A DNA stretch of 37,147 nt. Origin: Candidatus Methanoperedens sp. BLZ2 (GTDB lineage Archaea > Halobacteriota > Methanosarcinia > Methanosarcinales > Methanoperedenaceae). The notes beneath the pieces were generated by a model. That model did not search any database, was not told the origin of the DNA, and worked only from the letters and a program-made list of their open reading frames with translations. The DNA lies in NCBI RefSeq assembly GCF_002487355.1, contig NZ_NTMG01000073.1, positions 1 to 37,147 on the forward strand, written 5' to 3'. Below, in pieces: positions 1 through 8,174 of the stretch. Each line of letters starts with the position of its first letter. Position 1 is the first letter of the stretch. Both the position numbers and the translations under genes were made by a program.

Positions 1-360
1 TTTTTTTTTCCTCCAAATGTTCTGTTTGTTATTCTTTCCTTCTTGTGCTTCGGGGCACGCAACACAGATATGCATCATGATTTTGGGCGCGCAATAATTG
101 AAATTATTTATATAATAATTTAGGCTGTAACCGAGATACCAATATGATTTTCTGAAAGCGTAGTAATAAATCCGCGTTCATCTGCGTTTATCCGAGGTTA
201 AAAAAAGCCGGAATATGCTTTGTCTTGCTGAAACACCGGCGCCTAAAAAAAGTTCATGAGCTTGAAGCCGGACTCATGCGCTCCCAGGCAGACAGCAAGA
301 GGTTGATGGAATCTGGAAATCACTAACAATTAAGTATTAATAAAATTATAAGGACTCTGA
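1..360. other. Intergenic leader; divergent gene starts off the left edge
   Basis: No ORF of note lies here. The first bases, read on the minus strand, give GGAGG followed by an A-rich stretch running out of the window, which looks like the ribosome binding site of a divergent gene whose start codon is just left of base 1. The segment around 166-206 (CCGCGTTCATCTGCG core, ending in an A-tract) resembles dispersed intergenic sequences I remember from Methanosarcinales, but only one copy is visible here. AAGGA at about 350-354 is the ribosome site of the next gene. Nothing else recognisable, and no tRNA fold was found. Confidence 0.5.
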
Positions 361-1284
361 ATGAATAACGAGGATATCTGTATTTTAATACCCACCCTCA
401 ATGAGGGAAAAACAATAGCCGGATTGGTAAGAGAATTCAAATCGATAGGTTATCCCGATATTCTTGTTATTGATGGTCACAGCATGGATGATACAGTATC
501 AAAAGCGCAAAATGCAGGGGCAAGGGTCGTGTTGCAAAGCGGCACTGGAAAAGGACAGGCTATCAGCCAGGCGTTTCATCTGTTATCAAGCAAATATATA
601 GTAATGATAGATGGGGATGGGACATATCTTCCTGAAGAAATAAACAAATTAATTGAACCGGTAATATCAGGACAAGCTGACCATGTTATCGGTAACAGGT
701 TCACGAATTACCAGACAGGCGCATTCACAGGTTTAAATCTCCTTGGAAACAAGATATTAAACAAGATATTCGGTTTTGCTTATGGCGTCTGGTTAAATGA
801 CATACTTTCCGGATACAGGGCATTCAATTATAATTCTTACAAACAGATCGAATTGAACCGGACTGGTTTTGAAGTAGAAACAGAAATTACGGTCGAATGC
901 GTCAAAAAAGATCTCAAAATCGTTGAAGTGCCCATAACATACCTTGCAAGAGTAAGCGGTGCAGCTACAAAACTTCGGCCAGTCAGGGATGGCTTGCGGA
1001 TCGCTTCAACAATATATCTTCTTGCCAGGACACACAACCCCCTTTTCTACTTTAACCTGATAGGGGGGTTTTTAACTCTTCTCGGGGTAATTGTTGGAAT
1101 ATACGTAGTAGATGAATGGATAAAAAACGTGACACATGTTCCACTTACAATTCTTGCCACCCTTCTTATAGTAACCGGAATACTGATGTTCATCTTCGCG
1201 ATCCTCAGTGACCTGATAGTCTCAATGCACAGGGAAAATATGCATATGATGCGAAAAATCTTGAAGGAAAAGGATAAAACATGA
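361..1284 (+). CDS. aglJ: AglJ-type dolichol-phosphate glycosyltransferase (GT2)
   Basis: Family 2 glycosyltransferase of 307 residues. The N-terminal GT-A fold shows ILIPTLNEGKTI (about 9-20), the nucleotide-sugar/metal motif MIDGDGTY, and DILSGYRAF, all typical of DPM1-like enzymes. Two hydrophobic segments near residues 230-252 and 262-288 anchor the C-terminus in the membrane. The arrangement closely matches haloarchaeal AglJ, which charges dolichol phosphate with the first sugar of the S-layer N-glycan, so the expected site is the cytoplasmic membrane face. The start is supported by AAGGA about 7 bases upstream. It is the first gene of a compact operon and overlaps npdG by ATGA. The family is secure; the exact sugar is not shown by the sequence. 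Confidence 0.85.
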   Translation: MNNEDICILIPTLNEGKTIAGLVREFKSIGYPDILVIDGHSMDDTVSKAQNAGARVVLQSGTGKGQAISQAFHLLSSKYIVMIDGDGTYLPEEINKLIEPVISGQADHVIGNRFTNYQTGAFTGLNLLGNKILNKIFGFAYGVWLNDILSGYRAFNYNSYKQIELNRTGFEVETEITVECVKKDLKIVEVPITYLARVSGAATKLRPVRDGLRIASTIYLLARTHNPLFYFNLIGGFLTLLGVIVGIYVVDEWIKNVTHVPLTILATLLIVTGILMFIFAILSDLIVSMHRENMHMMRKILKEKDKT

Positions 1285-1937
1285 AAATAGCAATACTCGG
1301 AGGTACAGGCAGCATCGGGGAAGGATTCGCCCTGCGATGGGCAGGAAAACATGATATACTTGTTTGTTCCCGCGAAATTGATAAAGCTGTCAATGCAGCG
1401 GAAGAGTACACAAATATACTTTTATACAGAGGCATGCAGTGCTGCGGCATTACAGGATGCGGAAATGAGAAAGCTATCGGGGAAGCTGATGTGGTTGTGC
1501 TTTCCGTACCCTACAAGGGTGTAATTTCCCTTTTAAAAAAACTATTACCTTGTTTTAAAGATCAGATCGTTATCTCACTTGTTGTTCCCATGACGAAGAA
1601 TGGCCTGTTTAAATATACGCCCCCAGCACAGGGAAGCGCAGCACTTGAGATACAGGAGATTCTTCCTAAAACCGTTAAAGTTGTTTCATCATACCATAAT
1701 GTTTCAGCGCGAAAACTCGCAAAACTTGAACTAAGTCTTGATTATGATGTTGTAGTCTGCGGGGATGACGAGAATGCAAAGCAAACCGTTATGGAACTTA
1801 CACGCGAAATAAAATCTCTTCGTCCACTTGATGGCGGTGGTCTTGCATCATCGTATATGATCGAGTCCCTGACGCCATTTTTGATCAATCTCGCTATCCG
1901 CAATGGTCTTTCTGACCTTGGCGTTAAGTTCGTATGA
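1281..1937 (+). CDS. npdG: F420-dependent NADP oxidoreductase
   Basis: Protein of 218 residues, normal for the family. The N-terminal Rossmann motif ILGGTGSIGEG (about 4-14) binds NADP, and VVLSVPYKG and the long SLVVPM region match F420H2:NADP+ oxidoreductase (Fno/NpdG). The enzyme transfers hydride between reduced F420 and NADP+ in the cytosol, supplying NADPH for biosynthesis in methanogens and relatives. It is translationally coupled to aglJ by a 4-base overlap and to the downstream glycosylase gene by another 4-base overlap. Expression is probably constitutive with the operon; no separate promoter was seen. Confidence 0.9.
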   Translation: MKIAILGGTGSIGEGFALRWAGKHDILVCSREIDKAVNAAEEYTNILLYRGMQCCGITGCGNEKAIGEADVVVLSVPYKGVISLLKKLLPCFKDQIVISLVVPMTKNGLFKYTPPAQGSAALEIQEILPKTVKVVSSYHNVSARKLAKLELSLDYDVVVCGDDENAKQTVMELTREIKSLRPLDGGGLASSYMIESLTPFLINLAIRNGLSDLGVKFV

Positions 1938-2539
1938 AAAAGATTTATGATCTGCTCCGTCGTGAACTTGGTCCCAGGCACTGGTGGCCCGCAGATACAG
2001 CTTTTGAGGTTGTTATCGGAGCGGTTCTCACACAGCAGACAAGGTGGGAAAATGTGGAACAGGCAATAAAGAACCTGAAAGACCATAGCCTGCTGGAAGC
2101 GGATTTCCTTTCAAAAGTTAAAACGGAAGAACTGGAAGGGCTTATCAGGTGTACGGGATTTTACAGGCAAAAAGCTATGAGATTAAAAAATATTTCGATA
2201 TTTTTCCATGAAAATCCTGACATTCTTGAAAAACCTGCAGGTGAACTCCGCAATATCCTGCTTTCCCTGGATGGAATAGGAAACGAAACAGCAGACAGTA
2301 TCGTATTATACGCGGCAGATAAACCAAAATTCGTGATCGATGCCTATACAAAAAGAATATGCAAATGCATCGGGATAGAAGGCGATTACGGAAAACTCCA
2401 ATCGGTCTTTGAGAGTTCGCTGCCTGTTGATGTTTCCCTGTATAAGGAATTCCATGCCCTCATTGTTGAATATGGAAAACAATTCTGCGGGAAAAAACGA
2501 TGCTGTGATTGTATACTGGTAGAAAATGGCAAAACGTAA
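1934..2539 (+). CDS. HhH-GPD DNA glycosylase (endonuclease III / MagIII-like)
   Basis: Base-excision repair glycosylase of 201 residues. It has the helix-hairpin-helix LSLDGIGNETADS and the catalytic aspartate in FVIDAYTKR (D136). The position that is a catalytic lysine in bifunctional endonuclease III (GVGRKTA) is not lysine here (GIGNETA), so a monofunctional alkyl-base glycosylase of MagIII type is more likely than an AP lyase. The C-terminal cysteines (C185, C190, C191, C193) do not form the usual C-X6-C-X2-C-X5-C iron-sulfur motif and the fourth ligand is absent. It overlaps the next gene by 14 bases. Fold confident; substrate uncertain. Confidence 0.8.
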   Translation: MKKIYDLLRRELGPRHWWPADTAFEVVIGAVLTQQTRWENVEQAIKNLKDHSLLEADFLSKVKTEELEGLIRCTGFYRQKAMRLKNISIFFHENPDILEKPAGELRNILLSLDGIGNETADSIVLYAADKPKFVIDAYTKRICKCIGIEGDYGKLQSVFESSLPVDVSLYKEFHALIVEYGKQFCGKKRCCDCILVENGKT

Positions 2540-3521
2540 CAACATCCTTATCCGCGATATCCCACTTTTCGGGTGCATCGCATTTGGTATCATCGATCGC
2601 GGGACGAACGTATTGCAGGTTCGCCCGATAAGTGAATGTCCTATTTCCTGTATTTTTTGCTCAACAGATGCAGGTCCTTATTCACATCAGAGGATATCGG
2701 AATATATGGTTGATCTTTCGCAACTGCTTCCGGCTTTTGAATGGGCTGCCTCTTATAAAGAGATCGATGACATTGAAGCTCATATCGATACGGTGGGAGA
2801 GCCTGCCATGTACCCGCAGCTTGTTGATCTTGTGCAAAAGCTTTCTGAAAACAAAAATGTCAGGACAATCTCCATGCAGACAAATGGAGTTCTATTGAAC
2901 ACAAAACTCATTGATGAACTGGATAGTGCGGGCCTGTCCAGGATTAATATGTCAATCGAAGCCCTTGACCCGGAACTTGCAAAGAGGATCGCAGGAATTG
3001 ATTCTTACAATATTGAAAAAGTTCGAAAGACAGCAGAATATATCGCCATGAATACTGATATCGACCTTCTGATCGCCCCGGTGTGGCTTCCAGGCATAAA
3101 TGATGAAGAGATCCCAAAATTGATCGAATTTGCACTTTCGATCGGTGCAGGTAAAAAATGGCCTGCTCTTGGAATACAGAAATTCCTTTCCCATAAGAAC
3201 GGAAGGAAACCTGGTGTTAAAGTGATGAGCTGGGAAAAATTCTATTCACAGCTTGAGGAATGGGAAAAGAAATTCCAGACAAAACTTATTCTTTCCCCCC
3301 AGGATTTTGGAAGCCATGTTTGCAAAGCGCTTCCCAGGATGTTCAGGAGAAACGAAAAAGTAAAAGTAAAAGTTATAGGGCCGGGCTGGATGAAGGGTGA
3401 GAAACTTGCGATTGCAAGGGACAGGGTATTGACGATCGTGAATGCCGGCAATATCCCTGTGGGAAAAGAAATCCGGGTCAGGATCGAAAGAGTGGTGGAC
3501 GGGATATATATGGCAAGATGA
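2526..3521 (+). CDS. Radical SAM protein with C-terminal TRAM-like domain (COG2100-like)
   Basis: A 331-residue radical SAM enzyme. The [4Fe-4S] motif is CX3CX2C at C38, C42 and C45 (CPISCIFC), followed by a TIM-barrel with DTVGEPAMYP and MQTNGVLL, typical of the superfamily. The last 55 residues, VKVKVIGPGW to VRIERVVDG, look like a TRAM RNA-binding beta-barrel, suggesting an RNA (tRNA or rRNA) substrate; that is inference. I associate the architecture with the uncharacterised archaeal group COG2100. The start overlaps the glycosylase gene by 14 bases. It sits in an operon with AglJ, F420:NADP reductase and IlvE, which does not define its job. Confidence 0.8.
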   Translation: MAKRNNILIRDIPLFGCIAFGIIDRGTNVLQVRPISECPISCIFCSTDAGPYSHQRISEYMVDLSQLLPAFEWAASYKEIDDIEAHIDTVGEPAMYPQLVDLVQKLSENKNVRTISMQTNGVLLNTKLIDELDSAGLSRINMSIEALDPELAKRIAGIDSYNIEKVRKTAEYIAMNTDIDLLIAPVWLPGINDEEIPKLIEFALSIGAGKKWPALGIQKFLSHKNGRKPGVKVMSWEKFYSQLEEWEKKFQTKLILSPQDFGSHVCKALPRMFRRNEKVKVKVIGPGWMKGEKLAIARDRVLTIVNAGNIPVGKEIRVRIERVVDGIYMAR

Positions 3522-3635
3522 GCATTGCTTCTTATCTGGTATTCAGCTCTGCCAAAAAATCAAAGATATATGATACATGATTCTAGCAATCAAAACGCAT
3601 ATATCCAGGCGTTTCCCTATGTGAAAGGGATTCTC

Positions 3636-4508
3636 ATGGATTTAGTAATTTATTTTAACGGAAAATTTGTGCCAAAACAGGAGGCAAGAACCTCCATATA
3701 TGATCATGGTTTCTTATATGGGGACGGAGTTTTTGAAGGTATAAGGGCATATAACGGCCGGGTATTCAGGCTGAACGAGCATCTTGACAGGATGTACGAT
3801 TCTGCAAAAGCGATAGACCTTAAGATCCCCCTGTCAAAAGATGAGATGAAAAAAGCTATCATCGAAACAATGAAGAGAAATAACCTGAAAGATGCTTATA
3901 TTCGCCCCATAGTGTCACGTGGAGACGGCGACCTTGGTCTTGATCCCAGGAAATGCCCCAAACCCAATATATTCATAATAACACAGGAATGGGGCGCAAT
4001 GTACGGGGACCTGTATGAAAAAGGACTTACAGCTATTACAGTCGGTGTCAGGAGAAATGCCCCTGAAGCAATGCCCCCGAACATCAAATCATTAAATTAC
4101 CTGAATAACATCCTTGCAAAGATCGAGGCAAACGCAAAAGGCGGTGACGAGGCGATCATGTTCGATGTACATGGTAATCTTTCTGAAGGTTCGGGAGATA
4201 ATATTTTTGTGGTAAAGAACGGCGAGGTGATCACACCACCCGCGCTTAATAACCTTCGCGGGATAACAAGGGCCGCTGCAATAGAACTTGCGAGAAAGGA
4301 AGGAATAGACGTTGTGGAAACAAATATGGGTTTATTTGATCTTTATACGGCTGATGAGGTTTTCGTTACAGGGACAGCAGCAGAGATAGGTCCTATTACG
4401 AAAATAGATGGGCGGTTAATAGCTGATGGAAAGCCGGGCAAGATCACCAAAATGCTCATGTCTGCTTTTAAGGAATTAACTATAATAGAAGGGACTCCTA
4501 TTATATAG
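3636..4508 (+). CDS. ilvE: Branched-chain amino acid aminotransferase
   Basis: Class IV PLP aminotransferase of 290 residues from the start chosen here. Motifs include [18 protein letters not shown] near the N-terminus, the PLP lysine in [10 protein letters not shown] (K151), [12 protein letters not shown] and [10 protein letters not shown], all diagnostic of IlvE. It interconverts leucine, isoleucine and valine with their 2-oxo acids using glutamate. The frame is open upstream to a TTG at 3525, but those 37 residues do not resemble the family; the ATG at 3636 follows AAAGGGA at about 3624-3630 and gives the normal MDLVIYFNG start. It lies 114 bases after the radical SAM gene. Confidence 0.93.
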   Translation: MDLVIYFNGKFVPKQEARTSIYDHGFLYGDGVFEGIRAYNGRVFRLNEHLDRMYDSAKAIDLKIPLSKDEMKKAIIETMKRNNLKDAYIRPIVSRGDGDLGLDPRKCPKPNIFIITQEWGAMYGDLYEKGLTAITVGVRRNAPEAMPPNIKSLNYLNNILAKIEANAKGGDEAIMFDVHGNLSEGSGDNIFVVKNGEVITPPALNNLRGITRAAAIELARKEGIDVVETNMGLFDLYTADEVFVTGTAAEIGPITKIDGRLIADGKPGKITKMLMSAFKELTIIEGTPII

Positions 4509-4522
4509 AGAGGTTTTAGAAA

Positions 4523-4930
4523 GTGACTGAACCAGAAGTTTTAAAAGAAACTGAAATAAATATCAAACTAAAGGCAAAAATGGTATCAGCGGATGATCTG
4601 AATTATACTCTTCAGGTATATCCCAATAACATCGATTGGAAATACATTGAATCGGATTCGGAATATAAGATCCACGAATACAGGTTCAAGGCAGAATCCA
4701 TAAGACAAATAGTCCGCAATGTATTGTTCAAATATAAGGAAATCATGATCGGTTCAATAAAAGTCGGAGCAAAAGATTACCTTTTTGAAGTACAGGTTCC
4801 AAAACGGATCGATACTGAAAAACTCAAACAGATGTTTACACAGATAGGTAGTGAATTAAATCGCGAGATCCAGAAAAGCAGGACTGAACTGGCGTCATTT
4901 AAGCAATTCCTTGATGAATGTGAATTTTAA
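4523..4930 (+). CDS. Hypothetical protein, last gene of the operon
   Basis: A 135-residue protein I do not recognise. It starts with GTG 14 bases after ilvE, behind an AGAGG site at 4508-4512, so it is almost certainly cotranscribed. It is rich in charged residues, has no cysteines except one near the C-terminus, and has no membrane segment or signal peptide. Predicted beta strands (INIKLKAKMV, LNYTLQVYP, MIGSIKVG, YLFEVQVP) are followed by a helical tail from about residue 95. Cytosolic; function unknown. Confidence 0.7.
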   Translation: MTEPEVLKETEINIKLKAKMVSADDLNYTLQVYPNNIDWKYIESDSEYKIHEYRFKAESIRQIVRNVLFKYKEIMIGSIKVGAKDYLFEVQVPKRIDTEKLKQMFTQIGSELNREIQKSRTELASFKQFLDECEF

Positions 4931-4945
4931 GTAAATTAAGTAAAG

Positions 4946-5018
4946 TTAAAAGAATCTTTGCGCTTTGTACTTTGCAAAAAACTGCAAAGAAAACCATAGC
5001 TGCAAAGACTTCTTTTAA
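4946..5018. repeat. Imperfect inverted repeat with CTTTGC/GCAAAG units
   Basis: Arms TTAAAAGAATCTTTGC (4946-4961) and GCAAAGACTTCTTTTAA (5002-5018) pair over 16 bases with one extra base. The loop between them contains further CTTTG and GCAAAG units (4963-4988), so several alternative hairpins can form. It lies between the convergent ends of the 4523 gene and the 5052 gene, so it may act as a bidirectional terminator or be a dispersed palindromic element. Confidence 0.6.
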
Positions 5019-5051
5019 TTTTATGTTTGTTGGCTAATATTATGGCTGATA

Positions 5052-5258
5052 TTATAATTCCCTGACTACGTGAATATTTGAGAAGGGGATATAATGTTTC
5101 TTTCCTGCATGTTCTCCTTCCAGCGGGAAAAATACCAGATATTGTTCATTATGCTTCACTTCAATTACATTCGAGTTTGTGATCCATTTGTCAAATGTCC
5201 TGTTCCCATCGTCATCCACATATCTTCTGGATTCTATGATATACTTTCTTTCAGTCAT
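5052..5258 (-). CDS. Small hypothetical protein downstream of cbiQ
   Basis: A 68-residue protein with no recognised family. The start at 5258 has a strong GGAGG site about 10 bases upstream, the main reason to treat it as real. The sequence (MTERKYIIESRRYVDDDGN..., ending in YIPFSNIHVVREL) suggests a small all-beta, cytosolic protein; there are no cysteines and no membrane helix. It follows cbiQ by 82 bases on the same strand and could be cotranscribed with the metal transporter, but the gap is long enough for its own promoter. Function unknown. Confidence 0.65.
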   Translation of the reverse strand: MTERKYIIESRRYVDDDGNRTFDKWITNSNVIEVKHNEQYLVFFPLEGEHAGKKHYIPFSNIHVVREL

Positions 5259-5340
5259 GTTTTTTTATCCTCCGTATATAATAATCGGGTGCTATTGTAT
5301 TTCAATCTTACGCAAGTATGTCATAGAAGCCAGTACTTTT

Positions 5341-6150
5341 CTAAAATGCTTGTATATGTGTGACAATTATAACTCCGAATGTAATAGCCAGAACAGCAAA
5401 ATCTGTGATGTGTAATTTTTTCTTATCCACATATACATGTGCGTCTGCACAGTATCCCCTGCAAAGCATGCTCTGGTATGTTCTCTCACCCTGCTCATAA
5501 GAACGAATGAAAAGTGAACTGATGGTATAACCTATTTGTTCAAGTGTCCATTTTCTTGGAACTTTCCTGTTCCATATTTCAAAACAGCGGGTTTTTTGCG
5601 CTGTTCTTATCCTCCCCAGCATATTCCAGAAAACAAAGAGGTAGCGAACCATCATTGTAAACAGGAGCGCCATTTCTTTTGGAAGGCCAAGGCGCCTTGC
5701 CGATGCCACAAGTTCGCTCATTGAGGTTGTTGAAGAGAGAAGAATTACAGCGCTTATACATACAAAAAATTTTAAAAATATGATCGCGCCATATAACAGG
5801 CCTTCATTTGTAACTTCGACCCCCATTGGCAGCCTGTACATAATTGTAAAATCATTCAGGAATGGCTGTTTCAGGAACGGCTGGAGAATCGAGATGCCAA
5901 GCCCGAAAGGAAGCGCTATTAAAAATCTTGCAGCAAGATGCGATAATTCAATCTTTGAAAACAGCAAAAGAAGAAGGAGATATGCTTCCAGTATCCCGAG
6001 TTTTGTAAAATTAAGAGTTTCCATGCGCGGGAGAGCCACCACATATATAGTAATGGCAAGGGTCATGAGGATCTTTATCCTTCCGTCAATCCCATGTATA
6101 GGGGATTTTCTATATGTCTCACGCTCCATTTCCGTGATGGAAACATGCAT
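5341..6150 (-). CDS. cbiQ: Nickel/cobalt ECF transporter transmembrane protein CbiQ
   Basis: A 269-residue integral membrane protein, the T-component of an energy-coupling-factor transporter. It has about five hydrophobic segments and the two cytoplasmic coupling-helix signatures typical of CbiQ/EcfT: SARRLGLPKE around residues 150-160 and the later SMLCRGY motif that docks on the ATPase. It passes conformational energy from CbiO to the substrate-binding CbiM. It starts 1 base after the cbiO stop codon, so it is translated as part of cbiMOQ. Whether nickel or cobalt is moved cannot be read from this subunit. Confidence 0.92.
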   Translation of the reverse strand: MHVSITEMERETYRKSPIHGIDGRIKILMTLAITIYVVALPRMETLNFTKLGILEAYLLLLLLFSKIELSHLAARFLIALPFGLGISILQPFLKQPFLNDFTIMYRLPMGVEVTNEGLLYGAIIFLKFFVCISAVILLSSTTSMSELVASARRLGLPKEMALLFTMMVRYLFVFWNMLGRIRTAQKTRCFEIWNRKVPRKWTLEQIGYTISSLFIRSYEQGERTYQSMLCRGYCADAHVYVDKKKLHITDFAVLAITFGVIIVTHIQAF

Positions 6151-6151
6151 T

Positions 6152-6976
6152 TTATTTCACGACCTTTAACAGTTCATCCCTTGCTTCTTCAAGTGTGAAT
6201 TTCACGCCCACTGGTACTCCTTCTTCCTGGAGCATTTCCATGAGCTGTGCCACCATTGGAAGGCGAAGATGGGTTTTCTTTATAAGTTCAGGGGAGGAGA
6301 AAATCTCAAGGGGTGTACCATCTCCTATTATCTTACCTTTTGACATGATGCAAACCCTGTCAGCCAGCATGGGTACTATATCCACTTCATGTGTTGAGAC
6401 TATGGTTGTTATCCCGAGATACCGGTTCATGCCATTTATAAGCTTGATGAGGCGTATAGCTCCGCCAGGGTCAAGCCCTGCTGTGGGTTCATCAAGAACA
6501 AGGACTTCCGGCTGCATTGCAAGGATACCTGCAATCGCTACTTTTTTTTTCTCACCTGTGCTAAGATGATGCGGAGCCCTTTCTTCAAAACCTGTAAGTC
6601 GCACGGTTTCAAGCGACTCATGGACACGCTTTTCGATCTCTTCCATACTTAAACCAAGGTTCATGGGGCCAAATGCTACATCCTGTTTCACTGTGGGAGC
6701 AAATATCTGGTCATCAGGATCCTGGAAAACAACGCCCACGGTTTTCCTGACTTCGATGATATTCTCATTACTTATGCATTTTCCTTTGATCAGTATCTCG
6801 CCGCTTGTGGGTTTAAGTATCCCGTTAAAATGCTTGAAAAGAGTTGATTTCCCCGCGCCGTTTGCTCCTATTATTGCGATCCTTTCACCCGGCCTTGCTG
6901 TAAAATTGATTGCATCAAGAGCTGTGATCTTTCCGCGGTACACATGCGTAAGGTTTCGGGCTTCGATAATGTTCAT
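6152..6976 (-). CDS. cbiO: Nickel/cobalt ECF transporter ATPase CbiO
   Basis: A 274-residue ABC ATPase. Walker A is GANGAGKST (about residues 37-45), the Q-loop is VFQDPDDQIF, the signature is HLSTGEKKK, Walker B is VLVLDEPTAGLDP and the switch histidine is in STHEVD. The Q-loop DPDDQ form is typical of ECF/CbiO ATPases. It powers uptake through CbiQ and CbiM at the membrane. Starts with an AAAGGT site within the end of cbiM; the spacing of 1 base shows operon structure. A 37-residue C-terminal extension after the ABC core is normal for the family. Confidence 0.94.
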   Translation of the reverse strand: MNIIEARNLTHVYRGKITALDAINFTARPGERIAIIGANGAGKSTLFKHFNGILKPTSGEILIKGKCISNENIIEVRKTVGVVFQDPDDQIFAPTVKQDVAFGPMNLGLSMEEIEKRVHESLETVRLTGFEERAPHHLSTGEKKKVAIAGILAMQPEVLVLDEPTAGLDPGGAIRLIKLINGMNRYLGITTIVSTHEVDIVPMLADRVCIMSKGKIIGDGTPLEIFSSPELIKKTHLRLPMVAQLMEMLQEEGVPVGVKFTLEEARDELLKVVK

Positions 6977-6977
6977 A

Positions 6978-7913
6978 TTATACCTTTTTTATGACCCTTG
7001 ATATTCCAATCCACATGATCAGTATTGCTGCAAATCCAATTATGATGGCAGCCACTTTTCCTGCGTCTCCCATTCCGGGTATCGCATAACTCGGAAACAG
7101 CGGAGTTATTGGAGCTATCATATTATTGATCTCGCTGCTTACGACCAGGCTTGCTGTCTGCTGCAGTCCATCCGGGTCTCCCGATGCAAGGAATGGCGCT
7201 GCCGCGGCAAGTCCGAATAATGCGAAAATTCCAACAGCTGCGACCTTTGCCGTGCTTTCTTTCTTATGTGTCCCTTCATTAACGATATCAGGTCTTGCTT
7301 TTATTATGGCGCCAAATACTATTACAGTTATGAGACCTTCCCCGATCCCTGCAATCCCCTGGAATGTGCCCATGAGAAGAACGCCCTGTTTGAGCGGAAA
7401 AGTGCCAGCCAGCCAGAGTTCAAATGAAAGGGCGATAGCAGGTAACAGCATGCTCAGCCAGCCGCCTGCGAACATTGCCGCAGGACGCTTTACTGACAGT
7501 TTGCTCAAACCGATAAATGTATAATATCCAATGAAGCCTCCGATAATTCCCATGTTCAATATGTTCGCCCCCATGACCGTGATCCCTCCGTCCCCGAACA
7601 GGGACTGTATGGCAAGCACCATCGTCATCAATAAAACAGCCGCCCAGGGGCTTGCAAATATAATTGCGGTAAGTGCAGCTCCCACTATATGCCAGCTGAC
7701 ACCCGTGAACATAGGTACGGGAATAAGGAGGCTTGCCGCGATGTTAATGGTCTGGAGAACGAAAATACCCGCAGCAAGAACACCAAAAAGCGGTATCATA
7801 TTCTCGTTCATGTCCTTTCTCGCCCATTTTACTGCTCTTGCAATAAATAATATCGATATTATCCAGTAGATTGCTGCCTGCCCCAGGGGAATAAATGTGT
7901 CAGGTATATGCAT
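6978..7913 (-). CDS. cbiM: Nickel/cobalt substrate-binding protein CbiM/NikM fused to a PDGLE-type (NikN/CbiN-like) domain
   Basis: A 311-residue membrane protein. The N-terminus MHIPDTFIPL carries the Met-His start used for Ni/Co coordination in the CbiM/NikM family, and SWHIVGAALTA supplies another conserved histidine. Residues 1-215 give seven or so hydrophobic segments. The C-terminal 90 residues have a TM, the ASGDPDGLQ motif of the PDGLE domain and a final TM, so the N-component is fused rather than a separate gene. GAGGAGG lies 10 bases before the ATG. The inverted repeat 30-75 bases upstream suggests metal-dependent repression. Nickel for F430 or cobalt for corrinoids are both plausible cargo. 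Confidence 0.92.
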   Translation of the reverse strand: MHIPDTFIPLGQAAIYWIISILFIARAVKWARKDMNENMIPLFGVLAAGIFVLQTINIAASLLIPVPMFTGVSWHIVGAALTAIIFASPWAAVLLMTMVLAIQSLFGDGGITVMGANILNMGIIGGFIGYYTFIGLSKLSVKRPAAMFAGGWLSMLLPAIALSFELWLAGTFPLKQGVLLMGTFQGIAGIGEGLITVIVFGAIIKARPDIVNEGTHKKESTAKVAAVGIFALFGLAAAAPFLASGDPDGLQQTASLVVSSEINNMIAPITPLFPSYAIPGMGDAGKVAAIIIGFAAILIMWIGISRVIKKV

Positions 7914-7941
7914 ATTCTATGTCCTCCTCAAATAATATTTA

Positions 7942-7988
7942 GTAATATTTCATAATTATATACATATATAGTATTACAATTATGAAAT
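7942..7988. promoter_or_regulatory. Candidate operator for the cbiMOQ operon
   Basis: Perfect 11-base inverted repeat ATTTCATAATT (7947-7957) / AATTATGAAAT (7978-7988), overlapped by a second pair GTAATA (7942-7947) / TATTAC (7972-7977). It sits 29-75 bases upstream of cbiM and contains TATA-like sequence (7963-7970). Widely spaced dyads in front of nickel transporters are typical of NikR-type repressors, so metal regulation is a reasonable inference, but the regulator is not in this window. Confidence 0.5.
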
Positions 7989-8174
7989 TTCGTAACACCG
8001 ATTGAATAATCGTTATAGTTTTCCGGGTATATTTAGGTTATGGTTTAAGGGTTCTGTCAAATCTTCATTTGCTAAAAGGACTTCACTATTATAAGGATGG
8101 CAATCATATATGATTTACTTAATGTTATAATATTAACGACCGACAACTTGACAGCACTAAAAAAAAGAGTTTTT

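Noticed and set aside
210-330. GC-rich stretch considered as a tRNA or small RNA gene
   Set aside because: No cloverleaf, no T-loop or anticodon arm, and no clear box C/D motifs.
3525-3635. N-terminal extension of IlvE from TTG 3525
   Set aside because: The extra 37 residues do not match the family and a good ribosome site precedes ATG 3636.
5094-5415. Plus-strand frames opposite the 5052 gene and the end of cbiQ
   Set aside because: Cysteine- and phenylalanine-rich shadows of real minus-strand genes, no ribosome site.
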